Notes: generated by a model not told the origin, from the sequence alone. Shown: positions 44,871-54,317, numbered from the stretch's first letter. The stretch is 64,000 bases of DNA from Glutamicibacter uratoxydans (GCF_006539925.1 NZ_BJNY01000011.1:109614-173613), one strand, 5' to 3'. Program-made: numbers and translations.

Positions 44871-45824
44871 TTACCGCTTCGGCACCCGGCGCAGGCCCAG
44901 CAAGAGGATGCCTACCAGCACGCCCATTGCCGCCGCGATGCTGCCGGTCAACGCAGCGCCGAGCAGCGTGTCGGTGGCCAGGACCACCGCCGGAAGCGCC
45001 GAAATAATGATTGCCGAATGCAGCGGTTTGGCCAGGGTGATGCCCCACTGAAGCAGGAGGATCGGCGCGCTGATGGCGAACACCGATAAGGCCGCGATGC
45101 CCAGCAGCTCGCCGATTTCAGGTGTGCCGGCAAGCAGGCTAGGAAGCGAGAGCAGGCCGCACAACATCCAGGCCAGATGGAATCGGGCAACACTCATGGC
45201 TGATGCGCTGATCCCGCGCTCGGCCAGCTGCCTGGAGACCAGCAGTACTCCTGCAGCGCAGAGCCCGGCGGCCGCGCTCAACCCGATGCCCAGGACAAGG
45301 TAGCCGTTGTCGGCTTTCTGCGCGGCGAAGACAAACCACGCCACAGCTGCGGCGGCCAGCAGCACAGCCACAGGGTGCAGCAGCGTGCGTGCCGAAACTC
45401 CCCGGTGGAACAAGAACATGGCCAATGCCACGGCGATGGGGCCCAGCCCGGTTTCAATGACGCTGGCCGCAGTGGCGGGAATCATCGTGGCCGAGACATA
45501 GAAACAGGCGAAAGCGCCGGCGGTGACCAGATTCAGCTTGAGCCAGTCCGCTGGTTTCAGGCTGTTTGCAGCACTCTTGCCGCTCCTGCGCGCACCGGAG
45601 AACCGTGAGAGAATCAGGGCGATGATCGAGGCGCTGAGGAACGCGGTGAAGGTGGCGAAGGTCCCCAGCTCTGGTTCAACGAAGCGGCCAACCACTGCCG
45701 TGCCGATGCCCTGCCACAGCACTGCGGCTGCCACGACTGCCAGTCCCAGCCATAGGCTGGCGGCCTTCGGGGCGCAGTGCTGTTCACCGGCTCTCGCCGG
45801 GCTTGTGGCAGGGGACTGGTTCAT
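44871..45824 (-). CDS. DMT-superfamily (EamA) transporter
   Basis: A 317-residue protein with about ten hydrophobic helices in two EamA repeats (for example NLVTAGAFACFYVSATMIPATAASVIETGLGPIAVAL in the first half and ILLLQWGITLAKPLHSAIIISALPAVVLATDTLLG in the second, quoted in part: TLAKPLHSAIIISALPAV). Such proteins usually export amino acids or other metabolites. GAGGAATTCCCA precedes the ATG on the minus strand. It lies directly upstream of the Pls gene on the same strand, so it might be co-regulated, but a candidate Pls promoter lies in the gap. Substrate unknown. Confidence 0.8.
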   Translation of the reverse strand: MNQSPATSPARAGEQHCAPKAASLWLGLAVVAAAVLWQGIGTAVVGRFVEPELGTFATFTAFLSASIIALILSRFSGARRSGKSAANSLKPADWLKLNLVTAGAFACFYVSATMIPATAASVIETGLGPIAVALAMFLFHRGVSARTLLHPVAVLLAAAAVAWFVFAAQKADNGYLVLGIGLSAAAGLCAAGVLLVSRQLAERGISASAMSVARFHLAWMLCGLLSLPSLLAGTPEIGELLGIAALSVFAISAPILLLQWGITLAKPLHSAIIISALPAVVLATDTLLGAALTGSIAAAMGVLVGILLLGLRRVPKR

Positions 45825-45909
45825 TGGGAATTCCTCATGACGTGGTGGAAGTAATTCACACTAGTCAAACCCAATTGGGGGCAAAACCACTAAAACCTGC
45901 GGCTACATT

Positions 45910-46833
45910 TCACCCCTGGGGTAGTGGCTTCACGGCGTCCAGCAGCCTTTGCGGTGCATCGTGCAGCACCTCGCGCATCCATTCATCGCCCAGCCCGAGG
46001 GCTTCCAATGCCTGCAGCTGGTGGCTGTACGCGTAGGGGATGTTGGGGAAGTCGCTGCCCAGAACTACCTTGCCGTGCAGCTGCGCCAACAGGTTCACAT
46101 AGCCTTTGGGCATCGGGGCGAAGGACTGCGTGAAATCGGTGGCCACCATGGTGGTGTCAAGGTAGACGCTTGCATGCTCCCGGGCCAGGGCCGCAAATTC
46201 CCTGTATTCGGGCAGTCCCGCGTGGGCAATCACCAGCACCAGCTCCGGGTGCGCTTCAAGCAGCCTTCTGACATTGCCGATCCCGGTGTGTTCTCCGCGG
46301 TGCGGGCCGTTGCCGCAGTGGATGACCACCGGCGCCTGCGCCGCCTCCAACAGGTCCCACGCGGCATCCAGCAGCGGGTCGTTCGGGTCGAAGTTGCCCA
46401 CCTGCACATGCACCTTGAAGATCTGCGCCCCCGCTTCCAGGCAGCCGCGCACCTGGTTTTCCGCGCCGTCCTCCGGATAGAAGGTGCCCGAATGGATCGC
46501 CTGCGGGTGCTGGGCGGCGAAGCCGCGCGAGTACTCGTTGAGCCAGCCGGCCATGCCCGGTCGATGGGCGTAGTTCAGCGTGCTGAAGCGCTTCACGCCC
46601 AGGCGCTGCAGGTCGGCGATCCGCTGGGCTTCGTCGTGGCGGTAGGTGATGGGCCAGGCCAGCTCGCCGTGCTCTTCGCGGGCATCGAAGAACGCCCACA
46701 CCTTGCGCAGCACGTTATCCGGCATGAAGTGCACATGAAGGTCGATCACGCCGTCAATGCCCAAGCCTTGCAGATAACTGCCGATCTGTGCATCCGCGGC
46801 GGGCATGATTCCCGAGTTCAGTACCCCTGCCAT
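45910..46833 (-). CDS. Amidohydrolase-2 family protein
   Basis: A 307-residue TIM-barrel metal-dependent hydrolase or decarboxylase. The metal-binding DLHVHF is near residue 32. Other expected ligands are the His in VVIHCGNGPH, the His in VIAHAGLPEY and the Asp in VVLGSDFPNIPY. This set matches Amidohydro_2 (ACMSD/TIM-barrel) proteins. GGGAAGAGAG lies upstream of the ATG. It is downstream of a small membrane protein and a quinone reductase on the same strand with short gaps. Substrate is not predictable. Confidence 0.82.
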   Translation of the reverse strand: MAGVLNSGIMPAADAQIGSYLQGLGIDGVIDLHVHFMPDNVLRKVWAFFDAREEHGELAWPITYRHDEAQRIADLQRLGVKRFSTLNYAHRPGMAGWLNEYSRGFAAQHPQAIHSGTFYPEDGAENQVRGCLEAGAQIFKVHVQVGNFDPNDPLLDAAWDLLEAAQAPVVIHCGNGPHRGEHTGIGNVRRLLEAHPELVLVIAHAGLPEYREFAALAREHASVYLDTTMVATDFTQSFAPMPKGYVNLLAQLHGKVVLGSDFPNIPYAYSHQLQALEALGLGDEWMREVLHDAPQRLLDAVKPLPQG

Positions 46834-46860
46834 CAGTTCTCTCTTCCCAGCTAGATATTT

Positions 46861-47136
46861 TTAGCCCAGCAGCAAGGTGCAGCTGCGCCAGAGTGCCAGC
46901 AGGGCGAAAACCGCGCCGCTGACAAACAAAACACAGTCCTGGGCGCTGAAGGAGCTGAACACAGTGCCGAACCGCTGGAGCACAGTGGTTCTGGCGGCTG
47001 TGCCTTGCCGTGTTCCGGCTACGTGCCGCCCAGCGCCGCCAGTGGAGTTCTTACCGCGCTCGCCGAAGATCGGGTAGAGCGCCAACGTCAGGAAGCCCAG
47101 CCCCAGCACCCAAGTGGCCAGCAGGTCAACTGTCAT
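46861..47136 (-). CDS. Small two-helix membrane protein
   Basis: A 91-residue protein with hydrophobic segments at about 5-23 (LATWVLGLGFLTLALYPIF) and 66-88 (CVLFVSGAVFALLALW), joined by a basic Gly/Arg/Thr-rich loop. I recognise no family. The ATG overlaps the stop codon of the upstream quinone reductase by one base (TAATG), so the two are translationally coupled. The amidohydrolase follows 27 bases later. Confidence 0.6.
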   Translation of the reverse strand: MTVDLLATWVLGLGFLTLALYPIFGERGKNSTGGAGRHVAGTRQGTAARTTVLQRFGTVFSSFSAQDCVLFVSGAVFALLALWRSCTLLLG

Positions 47137-48104
47137 TAGGGAACCAGCAGCACCTTGCCGGTGGTGGAGCGCGATTCCAGCGCAGTGTGCGCCGCCGCGG
47201 CCTGGGCCAGCGGGTAGGTGGCGCCGATGCGCACATCCAGCTGCCCGGCGGCGGTCCAGCCCATGATGTCGCCGAAGCGCCAGTGCAGCTCGTCGGGCGT
47301 GGCGATGAAGTCGCCCAGCTTCGGGCGGGTCACGCTCAGCGAGCCCCCGGCATTCAGCCGCTGCAGGTCAAAGGGCGGAACCTGGCCGCTGGCCCCGCCG
47401 AAGAGCACCAGGGTGCCGCGGCGGCGCAGCGCCGCCAGCGACCCGTCGAAGGTGTCCTTGCCGATCCCGTCGTACACAGCATGGACCCCGGCTCCTTCGG
47501 TCACCTCCGCCACGGTGGCCGCCACCTGGTCGTAGTCCACCACATAGTCGGCCCCGGCGGCCTTGGCCAGGTCCTTCTTCTCCTGGGTGCTGGCGGTGGT
47601 GATCACCGTGGCGCCCTTGAGCTTGAGCAGCTGGGTCAGCAGCAGCCCGACGCCGCCGGCCCCCGCATAGGTCAAGATGACATCGCCCTTGTGCACCATG
47701 TAGCTGTTGTGCACCAGGTAGTGGGCGGTCATTCCCTGCAGTGGCAGCGCGGCCGCCACATTCAGGTCCACGGCGTCGGGCACCTTGGCGATGGCGTCGG
47801 CCTCCACCACTGCATACTGGGCATAGCCATTGGCTCCCGAGGCGGTGGCGATCCGGTCGCCGACCTTGTAATTCTGCACTCCGTCGCCCACCTGGGTGAC
47901 GACGCCGGAGAATTCAGAACCCGGGGTGAAGGGGTAGTCGACCTTGTAGACGCCGCTGCGCTGATAGGTTTCGATGAAGTTCACGCCGATGGCCGCCACC
48001 TTCACTTGCACCTGCCCCGGGCCGGCATCCGGCACTTCGCGCTGCCCGAGTATCAGCCCGCTGGCATCCGATGGTCCGGCGACGAGAATTGCCTCTTGCT
48101 GCAT
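47136..48104 (-). CDS. NADPH:quinone reductase-like protein (zeta-crystallin type)
   Basis: A 322-residue MDR protein. GVNFIETYQRSGVYKVDYPFTPGSEFSGVV-type N-terminus, DRIATASGANGYAQY, AAALPLQGMTAHYLVHNSY and ILTYAGAGGVGLLLTQLLKLKGA (Rossmann loop) match QOR enzymes that reduce quinones with NADPH and lack zinc; each is quoted only in part where long. AGGAG is eight bases before the ATG. It is the first gene of a minus-strand run with a small membrane protein and an amidohydrolase. Divergent from argC. Confidence 0.85.
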   Translation of the reverse strand: MQQEAILVAGPSDASGLILGQREVPDAGPGQVQVKVAAIGVNFIETYQRSGVYKVDYPFTPGSEFSGVVTQVGDGVQNYKVGDRIATASGANGYAQYAVVEADAIAKVPDAVDLNVAAALPLQGMTAHYLVHNSYMVHKGDVILTYAGAGGVGLLLTQLLKLKGATVITTASTQEKKDLAKAAGADYVVDYDQVAATVAEVTEGAGVHAVYDGIGKDTFDGSLAALRRRGTLVLFGGASGQVPPFDLQRLNAGGSLSVTRPKLGDFIATPDELHWRFGDIMGWTAAGQLDVRIGATYPLAQAAAAHTALESRSTTGKVLLVP

Positions 48105-48225
48105 AGCTGCGCTCCTAGTGGATCGTCTAGTGAAACTGGGGTTGTCCTGCTGCCCAGTCTAGAGCCGCGACGTGTCCCAAACGGGGTTGGCAGGGCCCAT
48201 GTCGAGAAAGATGACGCCACATTCA

Positions 48226-48252
48226 TGAATATTTATTAGCTTCTATGCATAA
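48226..48252. promoter_or_regulatory. ArgR operator upstream of argC
   Basis: TGAATATTTAT (48226-48236), nine bases, TGCATAA (48246-48252). The first element, extended as TGAAT-ATTT-ATTAG, resembles the classical ARG-box dyad TGAAT-N4-ATTCA. It overlaps the argC -35 region. The same two elements with the same nine-base gap occur before argH. Confidence 0.7.
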
Positions 48253-48259
48253 GTTGCGG

Positions 48260-48271
48260 TACGATCTGGAC
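48260..48271 (+). promoter_or_regulatory. Candidate leaderless promoter of argC
   Basis: TACGAT (48260-48265), six bases, ATG at 48272. This also decides the start codon against the upstream ATG at 48245. Confidence 0.55.
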
Positions 48272-49303
48272 ATGACGATTTCAGTAGCTGTTTCCGGAGC
48301 CAGCGGTTATGCCGGCGGCGAGGTCCTGCGCATCCTCGCGGCCCACCCAGAGGTAGAAATTGGCGCGATCACCGCGCATTCCCAGGCCGGGCAGCGCCTT
48401 GGCGGCATTGCCCCGCACCTGCATGCGCTCGCCGACCGCGTACTGGTGGACACCACGGTCGAGAACCTTGCGGGGCACGACGTGGTCTTTCTGGCCCTGC
48501 CCCATGGCGCCAGCGCCGAGGTGGCCGCCCAGCTGCCCGAATCCACACTCGTCATCGACGCCGGCGCGGACCACCGGCTGGAATCCGCCGAAGCCTGGGT
48601 GAAGTTCTACGGAACCCCCTACGCCGGCTCCTGGCCCTACGGACTTCCCGAGCTGCCGGGCCAGCGCGAAAAGTTGGTCGGCGCCAAGCGCATCGCTGTC
48701 CCGGGCTGCTATCCCACCGGCGGCCAGCTCTCCCTAGCCCCGGGTTTCGCCGCAGGACTTTTGGAGCTTGACGACGTGGTCATCGTCTCCGCCTCCGGCA
48801 CCTCAGGAGCCGGCAAGTCCCTGAAGCCCCACCTTTTGGGGGCCGAAGTCATGGGCTCGATGAGCACCTACGGCGTGGGCGGCGTGCACCGCCACATCCC
48901 GGAAATGGAACAGGGCTTCTCCAAGCTGGCCGGCGCACCGGTCACCGTCTCCTTCACCCCGACCCTGGCCCCGATGCCGCGCGGCATCCTGACCACCGCC
49001 ACCGCGCGGGTCAAGCCCGGGGTCACCGAGGCGCAGCTGCGTGCGGCCTGGGAGCAGGCCTACGCCGACGAGCTGTTCGTGCACCTGCTGCCCGAGGGCC
49101 AGTGGCCCACCACCGGCGCGGTGCAGGCAAGCAACCACGTGCAGCTGCAGCTGGCCTTCGACACCCACGCGAACCGCGTGATCGTCTCCGTGGCGCTGGA
49201 CAACCTAACCAAGGGCACCGCAGGAGCCGCGGTCCAGTCAATGAACATCGCGCTCGGCCTGCCAGAAAATACCGGATTGCTCATGCAAGGAGTCGCACCG
49301 TGA
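48272..49303 (+). CDS. argC: N-acetyl-gamma-glutamyl-phosphate reductase
   Basis: Reduces N-acetylglutamyl phosphate to the semialdehyde with NADPH, the third step of arginine synthesis. The Rossmann motif VAVSGASGYAGGEVLRIL is at the N-terminus, the active-site cysteine is in VPGCYPTGG (about 150), and SGTSGAGKSLKPHLLGAE follows, partly quoted. At 343 residues it is normal. The start at 48272 is preferred to 48245, because a TANNNT box lies within the longer form. argJ's GTG overlaps its TGA. Confidence 0.95.
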   Translation: MTISVAVSGASGYAGGEVLRILAAHPEVEIGAITAHSQAGQRLGGIAPHLHALADRVLVDTTVENLAGHDVVFLALPHGASAEVAAQLPESTLVIDAGADHRLESAEAWVKFYGTPYAGSWPYGLPELPGQREKLVGAKRIAVPGCYPTGGQLSLAPGFAAGLLELDDVVIVSASGTSGAGKSLKPHLLGAEVMGSMSTYGVGGVHRHIPEMEQGFSKLAGAPVTVSFTPTLAPMPRGILTTATARVKPGVTEAQLRAAWEQAYADELFVHLLPEGQWPTTGAVQASNHVQLQLAFDTHANRVIVSVALDNLTKGTAGAAVQSMNIALGLPENTGLLMQGVAP

Positions 49304-50514
49304 GCCTCGCCCACACCAACACCCACCCATCCGCCCCTGCCACCGGCGTCACCGCACCGGCAGGCTTCAGCGCGGCCGGCGTTCCCGCAGGCCTGAAGTC
49401 CACCGGCAAAAATGACGTGGTGGTGGTCCAGAACCTCGGCCCGAACTTCACCGCCGCTGGCGTGTTCACCTCCAACCGCGTGGCCGCCGCCCCGGTGCAC
49501 TGGTCCCGCCAGGTCATCGCCGACGGACGCGTGGACGCGGTGCTGCTGAACTCCGGTGGAGCCAACGCCTGCACCGGCGCCGAAGGCTTCGGCAACACCC
49601 ACCGCAGCGCAGAACACGTGGCGCAGCTGCTGAACATCTCCGCAGGGGATGTGGCAGTGGCCTCCACCGGGCTGATCGGCGTGCAGCTGCCCATGGACAA
49701 GCTGCTTTCCGGCGCCTCCGAGGCAGTCTCCGCGCTGGCCGGCGACCAGAACGCCTCCGACCAGGCGGCCGCCGGCATCATGACCACCGACACCGTGCCC
49801 AAGCTGACCAGCCGCCTGGTGGGGGACTCCACCACCGGCCAGGTCATCATCGGCGGCATGGCCAAGGGCGCTGGCATGCTCGCCCCGGCCCTGGCCACCA
49901 TGCTCGTGGTGCTCACCACCGACGCGGTGCTTTCCGCCGAGCAGCTGGATTCCGCCCTGCGCTCGGCCACCGCGATGAGCTTTGACCGTGCGGATTCCGA
50001 CGGCTGCATGTCGACCAACGACACCGTGCTGCTGCTGGCCTCCGGCGCCTCGGGCATCACCCCGGATATCGCCGAGTTCACCGCGGCGCTGACCGACGCC
50101 TGCCAGGAGCTGGCCGCCAAGCTGATCGAGGATGCCGAGGGCGCGGATCACACCATCGCCATCCGCACCTTCAACGCCGCCACCGAGGCCGACGCCCTGG
50201 AAGTCTCCAAGGCGGTCTCCCGCTCCAACCTGGTCAAGACCGCGATCTTCGGCAAGGACCCGAACTGGGGGCGCGTGCTCTCCGAGGTCGGCACCACCAA
50301 GGCCGCCTTCGAACCCGATGAGCTGAACGTGGCCATCAACGGGGTCTGGGTCTGCAAGAACGGCGGCGTGGGCGAAGACCGCGAGCTGGTCTCCCTTGAG
50401 GACCGCAACGTGTCCATCGACATCGACCTGAACGCGGGCAGCGAGGAAGCCACCGTGCTGACCAACGACCTGACCCACGACTACGTCCACGAAAACTCCG
50501 CCTACTCCAGCTAG
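49300..50514 (+). CDS. argJ: Glutamate N-acetyltransferase / ornithine acetyltransferase
   Basis: Transfers acetyl from N-acetylornithine to glutamate, recycling the acetyl group; some versions also use acetyl-CoA. The self-cleavage site that gives alpha and beta chains is at ALA|TML, with the nucleophile Thr200, in the setting KGAGMLAPALATMLVVLTTDA (cut short). Oxyanion-hole threonines lie upstream in VASTGLIGVQLP. At 404 residues it is normal. The GTG at 49300 overlaps the argC stop (GTGA) and has AAGGAG upstream. Substrate bifunctionality cannot be read from sequence. Confidence 0.94.
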   Translation: MSLAHTNTHPSAPATGVTAPAGFSAAGVPAGLKSTGKNDVVVVQNLGPNFTAAGVFTSNRVAAAPVHWSRQVIADGRVDAVLLNSGGANACTGAEGFGNTHRSAEHVAQLLNISAGDVAVASTGLIGVQLPMDKLLSGASEAVSALAGDQNASDQAAAGIMTTDTVPKLTSRLVGDSTTGQVIIGGMAKGAGMLAPALATMLVVLTTDAVLSAEQLDSALRSATAMSFDRADSDGCMSTNDTVLLLASGASGITPDIAEFTAALTDACQELAAKLIEDAEGADHTIAIRTFNAATEADALEVSKAVSRSNLVKTAIFGKDPNWGRVLSEVGTTKAAFEPDELNVAINGVWVCKNGGVGEDRELVSLEDRNVSIDIDLNAGSEEATVLTNDLTHDYVHENSAYSS

Positions 50515-50529
50515 GAAGCACACAGCATC

Positions 50530-51465
50530 ATGACCGAAAACCTGCGCCCCAACCTGGCCGACGCCCAGCGCAAGGCCGAAGCGCTGATCGAGGCCCTGCC
50601 TTGGATCCAGCGCTTCGCCGGCACCACCATGGTGATCAAATACGGCGGCAACGCCATGATCAACGAGGAACTGCGCCGCGCCTTCGCGGAGGACATCGTC
50701 TTCCTGCGCCACGCGGGCATCAACCCGGTGGTGGTGCACGGCGGCGGTCCGCAGATCAACAAGATGCTTGACACCCTGGGCATCGAGTCCGAATTCCGCG
50801 GCGGGCTGCGGGTGACCACCCCAGAAGCCATGGACGTGGTGCGCATGGTGCTCACCGGCCAGGTGCAGCGCGACCTGGTGGGCCTGATCAACTCCCACGG
50901 CCCCTACTCGGTGGGCATGTCCGGCGAGGACGGCGCCACCTTGCAGGCCATCCGCCGCGGCACCGTCGTGGACGGGCAGCAGGTGGACCTGGGCCTGGTC
51001 GGCGAGGTGACCCGGGTACGCACCGACCAGGTGGACTCGCTGATCGACGCCGGCATGATCCCGGTGATCTCCACCGTCGCCCCGGAGTTCGACCAGGACG
51101 GCGAACCCACCGGCGCGGTGCTCAACGTCAACGCGGACACCGCCGCCGGGGTGCTGGCCACCGCGCTGGGCGCCAGCAAGCTGGTGATCCTCACCGACGT
51201 GGAGGGGCTCTACGGCGCCTGGCCGGACAAGTCCTCGCTGATCACCTCCATCACCGCCGACGAGCTGCGCGAGATGCTGCCAACGCTCGAATCCGGCATG
51301 ATCCCCAAAATGGGCGCGTGCCTCAAGGCGGTGGACGCCGGCGTGGGCCAGGCACACATCGTCGACGGGCGCGAGCCGCACTCCATGCTGCTTGAAATCT
51401 TCACCGCCGCCGGCGTGGGCACCCAGGTGGTCCCCGCCGACCCAGCCGCAGCCAGCACCAAATAA
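50530..51465 (+). CDS. argB: Acetylglutamate kinase
   Basis: Phosphorylates N-acetylglutamate, the usual arginine-feedback step. Amino-acid-kinase motifs: [10 protein letters not shown] (phosphate lysine, about 38), [11 protein letters not shown], and [19 protein letters not shown]. The N-terminal helix (about 1-30, [20 protein letters not shown]) is the kind found in arginine-sensitive hexameric enzymes, so feedback inhibition is expected. 311 residues. Starts 15 bases after argJ. Confidence 0.95.
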   Translation: MTENLRPNLADAQRKAEALIEALPWIQRFAGTTMVIKYGGNAMINEELRRAFAEDIVFLRHAGINPVVVHGGGPQINKMLDTLGIESEFRGGLRVTTPEAMDVVRMVLTGQVQRDLVGLINSHGPYSVGMSGEDGATLQAIRRGTVVDGQQVDLGLVGEVTRVRTDQVDSLIDAGMIPVISTVAPEFDQDGEPTGAVLNVNADTAAGVLATALGASKLVILTDVEGLYGAWPDKSSLITSITADELREMLPTLESGMIPKMGACLKAVDAGVGQAHIVDGREPHSMLLEIFTAAGVGTQVVPADPAAASTK

Positions 51466-51491
51466 CCGCAAGCCTTTCGAAAGGACCCGCC

Positions 51492-52736
51492 GTGAGCGAG
51501 CACGCCACCGACGCCGGAATCGACACCACGCAGCTGACCGAGCTGGCGCACGCCTCTTCGGCGGTGCTGGGGCAGCGATATGCCTCCAGCCTGCTCGGCG
51601 TGTTCGGCACCCCGCAGCGCGTGCTGGTGCGCGGCGCCGGCTGCCACGTGTGGGATGCCGACGGCAACCAGTACCTGGATCTGCTCGGCGGCATCGCGGT
51701 GAACACGCTGGGCCACGGCCACCCGCTGCTCACCTCGGTGATCACCAGCCAGCTGGCCACCCTGGGCCATGTGTCCAACTTCTTCACCTCGCCCACGCAG
51801 ATCGCGCTGGCGGAGAAGCTGCTGGAAATTTCCAACGCCCCGGCAGGCTCCAAGGTGTTCTTCGCGAACTCCGGCACCGAGGCCAATGAGGCGGCGCTGA
51901 AGCTGACCCGCCGCAACGCCGGCACACCGCAAGCCCCGCGCACCAAGGTCATCGCCTTGGAACACGCATTCCACGGCCGCACCCTGGGCGCCCTGTCGCT
52001 GACCTACAAGGAAAAGTACCGCGCGCCCTTCGCCCCGCTGCCGGACAACGTGGTCTGGATCCCCGCCGGCGACGAGGCCGCCTTGCGCGCTGCGGTGGAT
52101 GAAACCGTCTCCGCAGTGTTCATCGAGCCGATCCAGGGCGAGGCCGGGGTGCGCCTGCTTTCGCAGGACTACCTGCGCGCCGCCCGCGAGATCACCCGCG
52201 ATGCCGGCGCCCTGCTGGTCTTCGACGAGGTGCAGACCGGCATGGGCCGCACCGGCTCCTTCTTCGCCTCCGCACCGGTGATTCCGGATGTCATGACGCT
52301 TGCCAAGGGCCTAGGCGGCGGCTTCCCGATCGGCGCGATGATCGTCTTCGGCGAAGAAAACACCACCTGGCTGACCCCGGGGGACCACGGGACCACCTTC
52401 GGCGGCAACCCGGTGGCCTGCGCCGCCGGGCTGGCGGTGATCCACGTGATCGAAAATCAGCAGCTGCTCACCCACGTGCAGGACACCGGCGCCTGGCTGC
52501 GCGAGCAGCTGGCTGGCGTGCCCGGCGTGGCGGCGGTGCGCGGCGCCGGCCTGCTCAACGCCTTCGAATTGGACAGCGCCTCCGCCCCGGCGCTGGTTGC
52601 CGCCGCACTGGATGCAGGGTTCATCATCAACGCCACCGATGAGCGCACCATCCGCCTGGCCCCGCCGCTGGTCATCACCACCGCGCAGCTTGAAACCTTC
52701 ATCGCCGCCCTGCCGCAGCTGATTGCCGGCCTCTAA
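51492..52736 (+). CDS. argD: Acetylornithine aminotransferase
   Basis: PLP enzyme that converts N-acetylglutamate semialdehyde to N-acetylornithine. The cofactor lysine is in MTLAKGLGGGFPIGA; FDEVQTGMGRTG and FANSGTEANEAALKLTRR are also characteristic. In class-III aminotransferases the same protein may serve succinyl-diaminopimelate in lysine synthesis. 414 residues; the GTG at 51492 has GAAAGGA upstream. Confidence 0.94.
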   Translation: MSEHATDAGIDTTQLTELAHASSAVLGQRYASSLLGVFGTPQRVLVRGAGCHVWDADGNQYLDLLGGIAVNTLGHGHPLLTSVITSQLATLGHVSNFFTSPTQIALAEKLLEISNAPAGSKVFFANSGTEANEAALKLTRRNAGTPQAPRTKVIALEHAFHGRTLGALSLTYKEKYRAPFAPLPDNVVWIPAGDEAALRAAVDETVSAVFIEPIQGEAGVRLLSQDYLRAAREITRDAGALLVFDEVQTGMGRTGSFFASAPVIPDVMTLAKGLGGGFPIGAMIVFGEENTTWLTPGDHGTTFGGNPVACAAGLAVIHVIENQQLLTHVQDTGAWLREQLAGVPGVAAVRGAGLLNAFELDSASAPALVAAALDAGFIINATDERTIRLAPPLVITTAQLETFIAALPQLIAGL

Positions 52737-52770
52737 TATTTCGACGCACCGCTTTCTAGGAGCTGATCCC

Positions 52771-53730
52771 ATGAGCACCACCCGCCACTTCCTCACCGAC
52801 CTGGACTTCACCCAAGAAGAACAGGGCAAGGTGCTTGACCTCGCCCTGGCGATGAAGGCCGACAAGTACGGCTACCAGCCCTACGCCGGCCCGCAGACCG
52901 TCGCTGTCTTCTTCGACAAGACCAGCACCCGCACCCGCGTCTCCTTCCACGCAGGCATTGCGGAGCTCGGCGGCTCCCCGCTGATCATCAACTCCGCCGA
53001 ATCCCAGCTGGGCCACAAGGAGTCCATCGCCGATTCCGCGCACGTGCTCGAGCGCATGGTTTCCACCATCGTGTGGCGCACCTACGCCCAGAAGGGCCTA
53101 GAAGAGATGGCGGAGAATTCCTCGGTACCGGTGATCAACGCGCTGTCCGACGACTACCACCCCTGCCAGCTGATCGCCGACCTGCTCACCGTGCGCGAGC
53201 ACAAGGGCGAGCTGGCGGGCCTGAAAATGGCCTACCTGGGCGACGCGGCAAACAACATGGCCAACTCCTACCTGCTCGCCGGGGTCACCGCCGGGATGCA
53301 CGTGGCCATCGCCGGACCGGAAGGCTACCTGCCCGACGCCGCGATCATCGCCGCCGCGCAGGAGCGGGCAGCTGCCACCGGCGGATCGGTGACGATCACC
53401 ACCGACGCGGCCGCTGCGCTGGCGGACGCCGACGTCGTCGCCACCGACACCTGGGTCTCCATGGGCCAGGAGGAGGAGAAGGAGGCGCGGCTGAAGCTGT
53501 TCACCGACTACTCGGTCACCTCCGCGGCCATGAAGCTGGCCAAGGACGACGCCATCGTGCTGCACTGCCTGCCCGCCTACCGCGGCTACGAGATCGAGGC
53601 GGCGGTCATCGACGGTCCGCAGTCGGTGGTCTTCGATGAGGCGGAGAACCGCGTGCACGCGCAGAAGGCCATCATGACCTGGCTCATGGTCGCCTCCGGC
53701 CTGGCCGACGACGATCGCGTGGTGCTCTAG
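52771..53730 (+). CDS. argF: Ornithine carbamoyltransferase
   Basis: Makes citrulline from ornithine and carbamoyl phosphate. The carbamoyl-phosphate site FDKTSTRTRVSFHAGI is at about 47-62, and the ornithine-binding HCLPAYRG is near 265. At 319 residues it is normal. ATG 52771, with AGGAG eight bases before, is preferred to the in-frame 52723, which lies in argD. argR starts one base after the stop. Confidence 0.95.
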   Translation: MSTTRHFLTDLDFTQEEQGKVLDLALAMKADKYGYQPYAGPQTVAVFFDKTSTRTRVSFHAGIAELGGSPLIINSAESQLGHKESIADSAHVLERMVSTIVWRTYAQKGLEEMAENSSVPVINALSDDYHPCQLIADLLTVREHKGELAGLKMAYLGDAANNMANSYLLAGVTAGMHVAIAGPEGYLPDAAIIAAAQERAAATGGSVTITTDAAAALADADVVATDTWVSMGQEEEKEARLKLFTDYSVTSAAMKLAKDDAIVLHCLPAYRGYEIEAAVIDGPQSVVFDEAENRVHAQKAIMTWLMVASGLADDDRVVL

Positions 53731-53731
53731 C

Positions 53732-54235
53732 ATGGCAGTCCAGCCCACCACCAAAACCGCACGCCAGGCCCGCATCCGGGCGTTCCTGGGCAACAACTCC
53801 GTCAAATCCCAGGCCGAGCTGCTGGCCCTGCTCAAAGACGACGGCCTGGAGGTCACCCAAGCCACCTTGTCCCGCGACCTGGTGGAGATCGGCGCGGTGC
53901 GCATCCGCGACAACTCCGGCCAGCTGATCTATGCGGTGCGCCAGGAGGGCGGGGACCGCTCGCCCAAGACCGCCATCACCCAGGAGGTGCTCGACGCGCG
54001 GCTGGCCAAAATCTGTGCCGAACAGCTGGTCACCGCGGAAGCCAGCGGCAACATCGTCGTGCTGCGCACCCCGCCGGGCGCCGCCAACCTGCTGGCCCTG
54101 GCCATCGACCACTCCCAAATGCCTTCCATCCTGGGCTGCATCGCGGGAGATGACACCATCATGGTCACCACCCGAGACGTCGACGGCGGCGCCGAGGTGG
54201 CCGCCCGCTTCCTGCAGCTGGCTGAACCGCACTAG
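53732..54235 (+). CDS. argR: Arginine repressor ArgR
   Basis: Hexameric, arginine-dependent repressor. The N-terminal winged helix (about 8-75) contains RIRAFLGNNSVKSQAELLALL and VTQATLSRDLVEIGAVRI. The C-terminal oligomerisation/arginine domain ends with ILGCIAGDDTIMVTTRD, whose GDD pair binds the arginine alpha-amino groups. 167 residues. Sites resembling its operators precede argC and argH. It closes the argCJBDFR operon. Confidence 0.94.
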   Translation: MAVQPTTKTARQARIRAFLGNNSVKSQAELLALLKDDGLEVTQATLSRDLVEIGAVRIRDNSGQLIYAVRQEGGDRSPKTAITQEVLDARLAKICAEQLVTAEASGNIVVLRTPPGAANLLALAIDHSQMPSILGCIAGDDTIMVTTRDVDGGAEVAARFLQLAEPH

Positions 54236-54317
54236 GCAGCCGCGGCCCTTCGCCGTACTTATCCACACTCCGCTGCCCAGGCGCCCCGCGAACTGCCGGA
54301 CGCCGGATCATCGGAGT

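Noticed and set aside
49060..51471. 803-codon open frame antisense to argJ and argB
   Set aside because: Gly/His/Asp-rich shadow of well-supported arginine genes.
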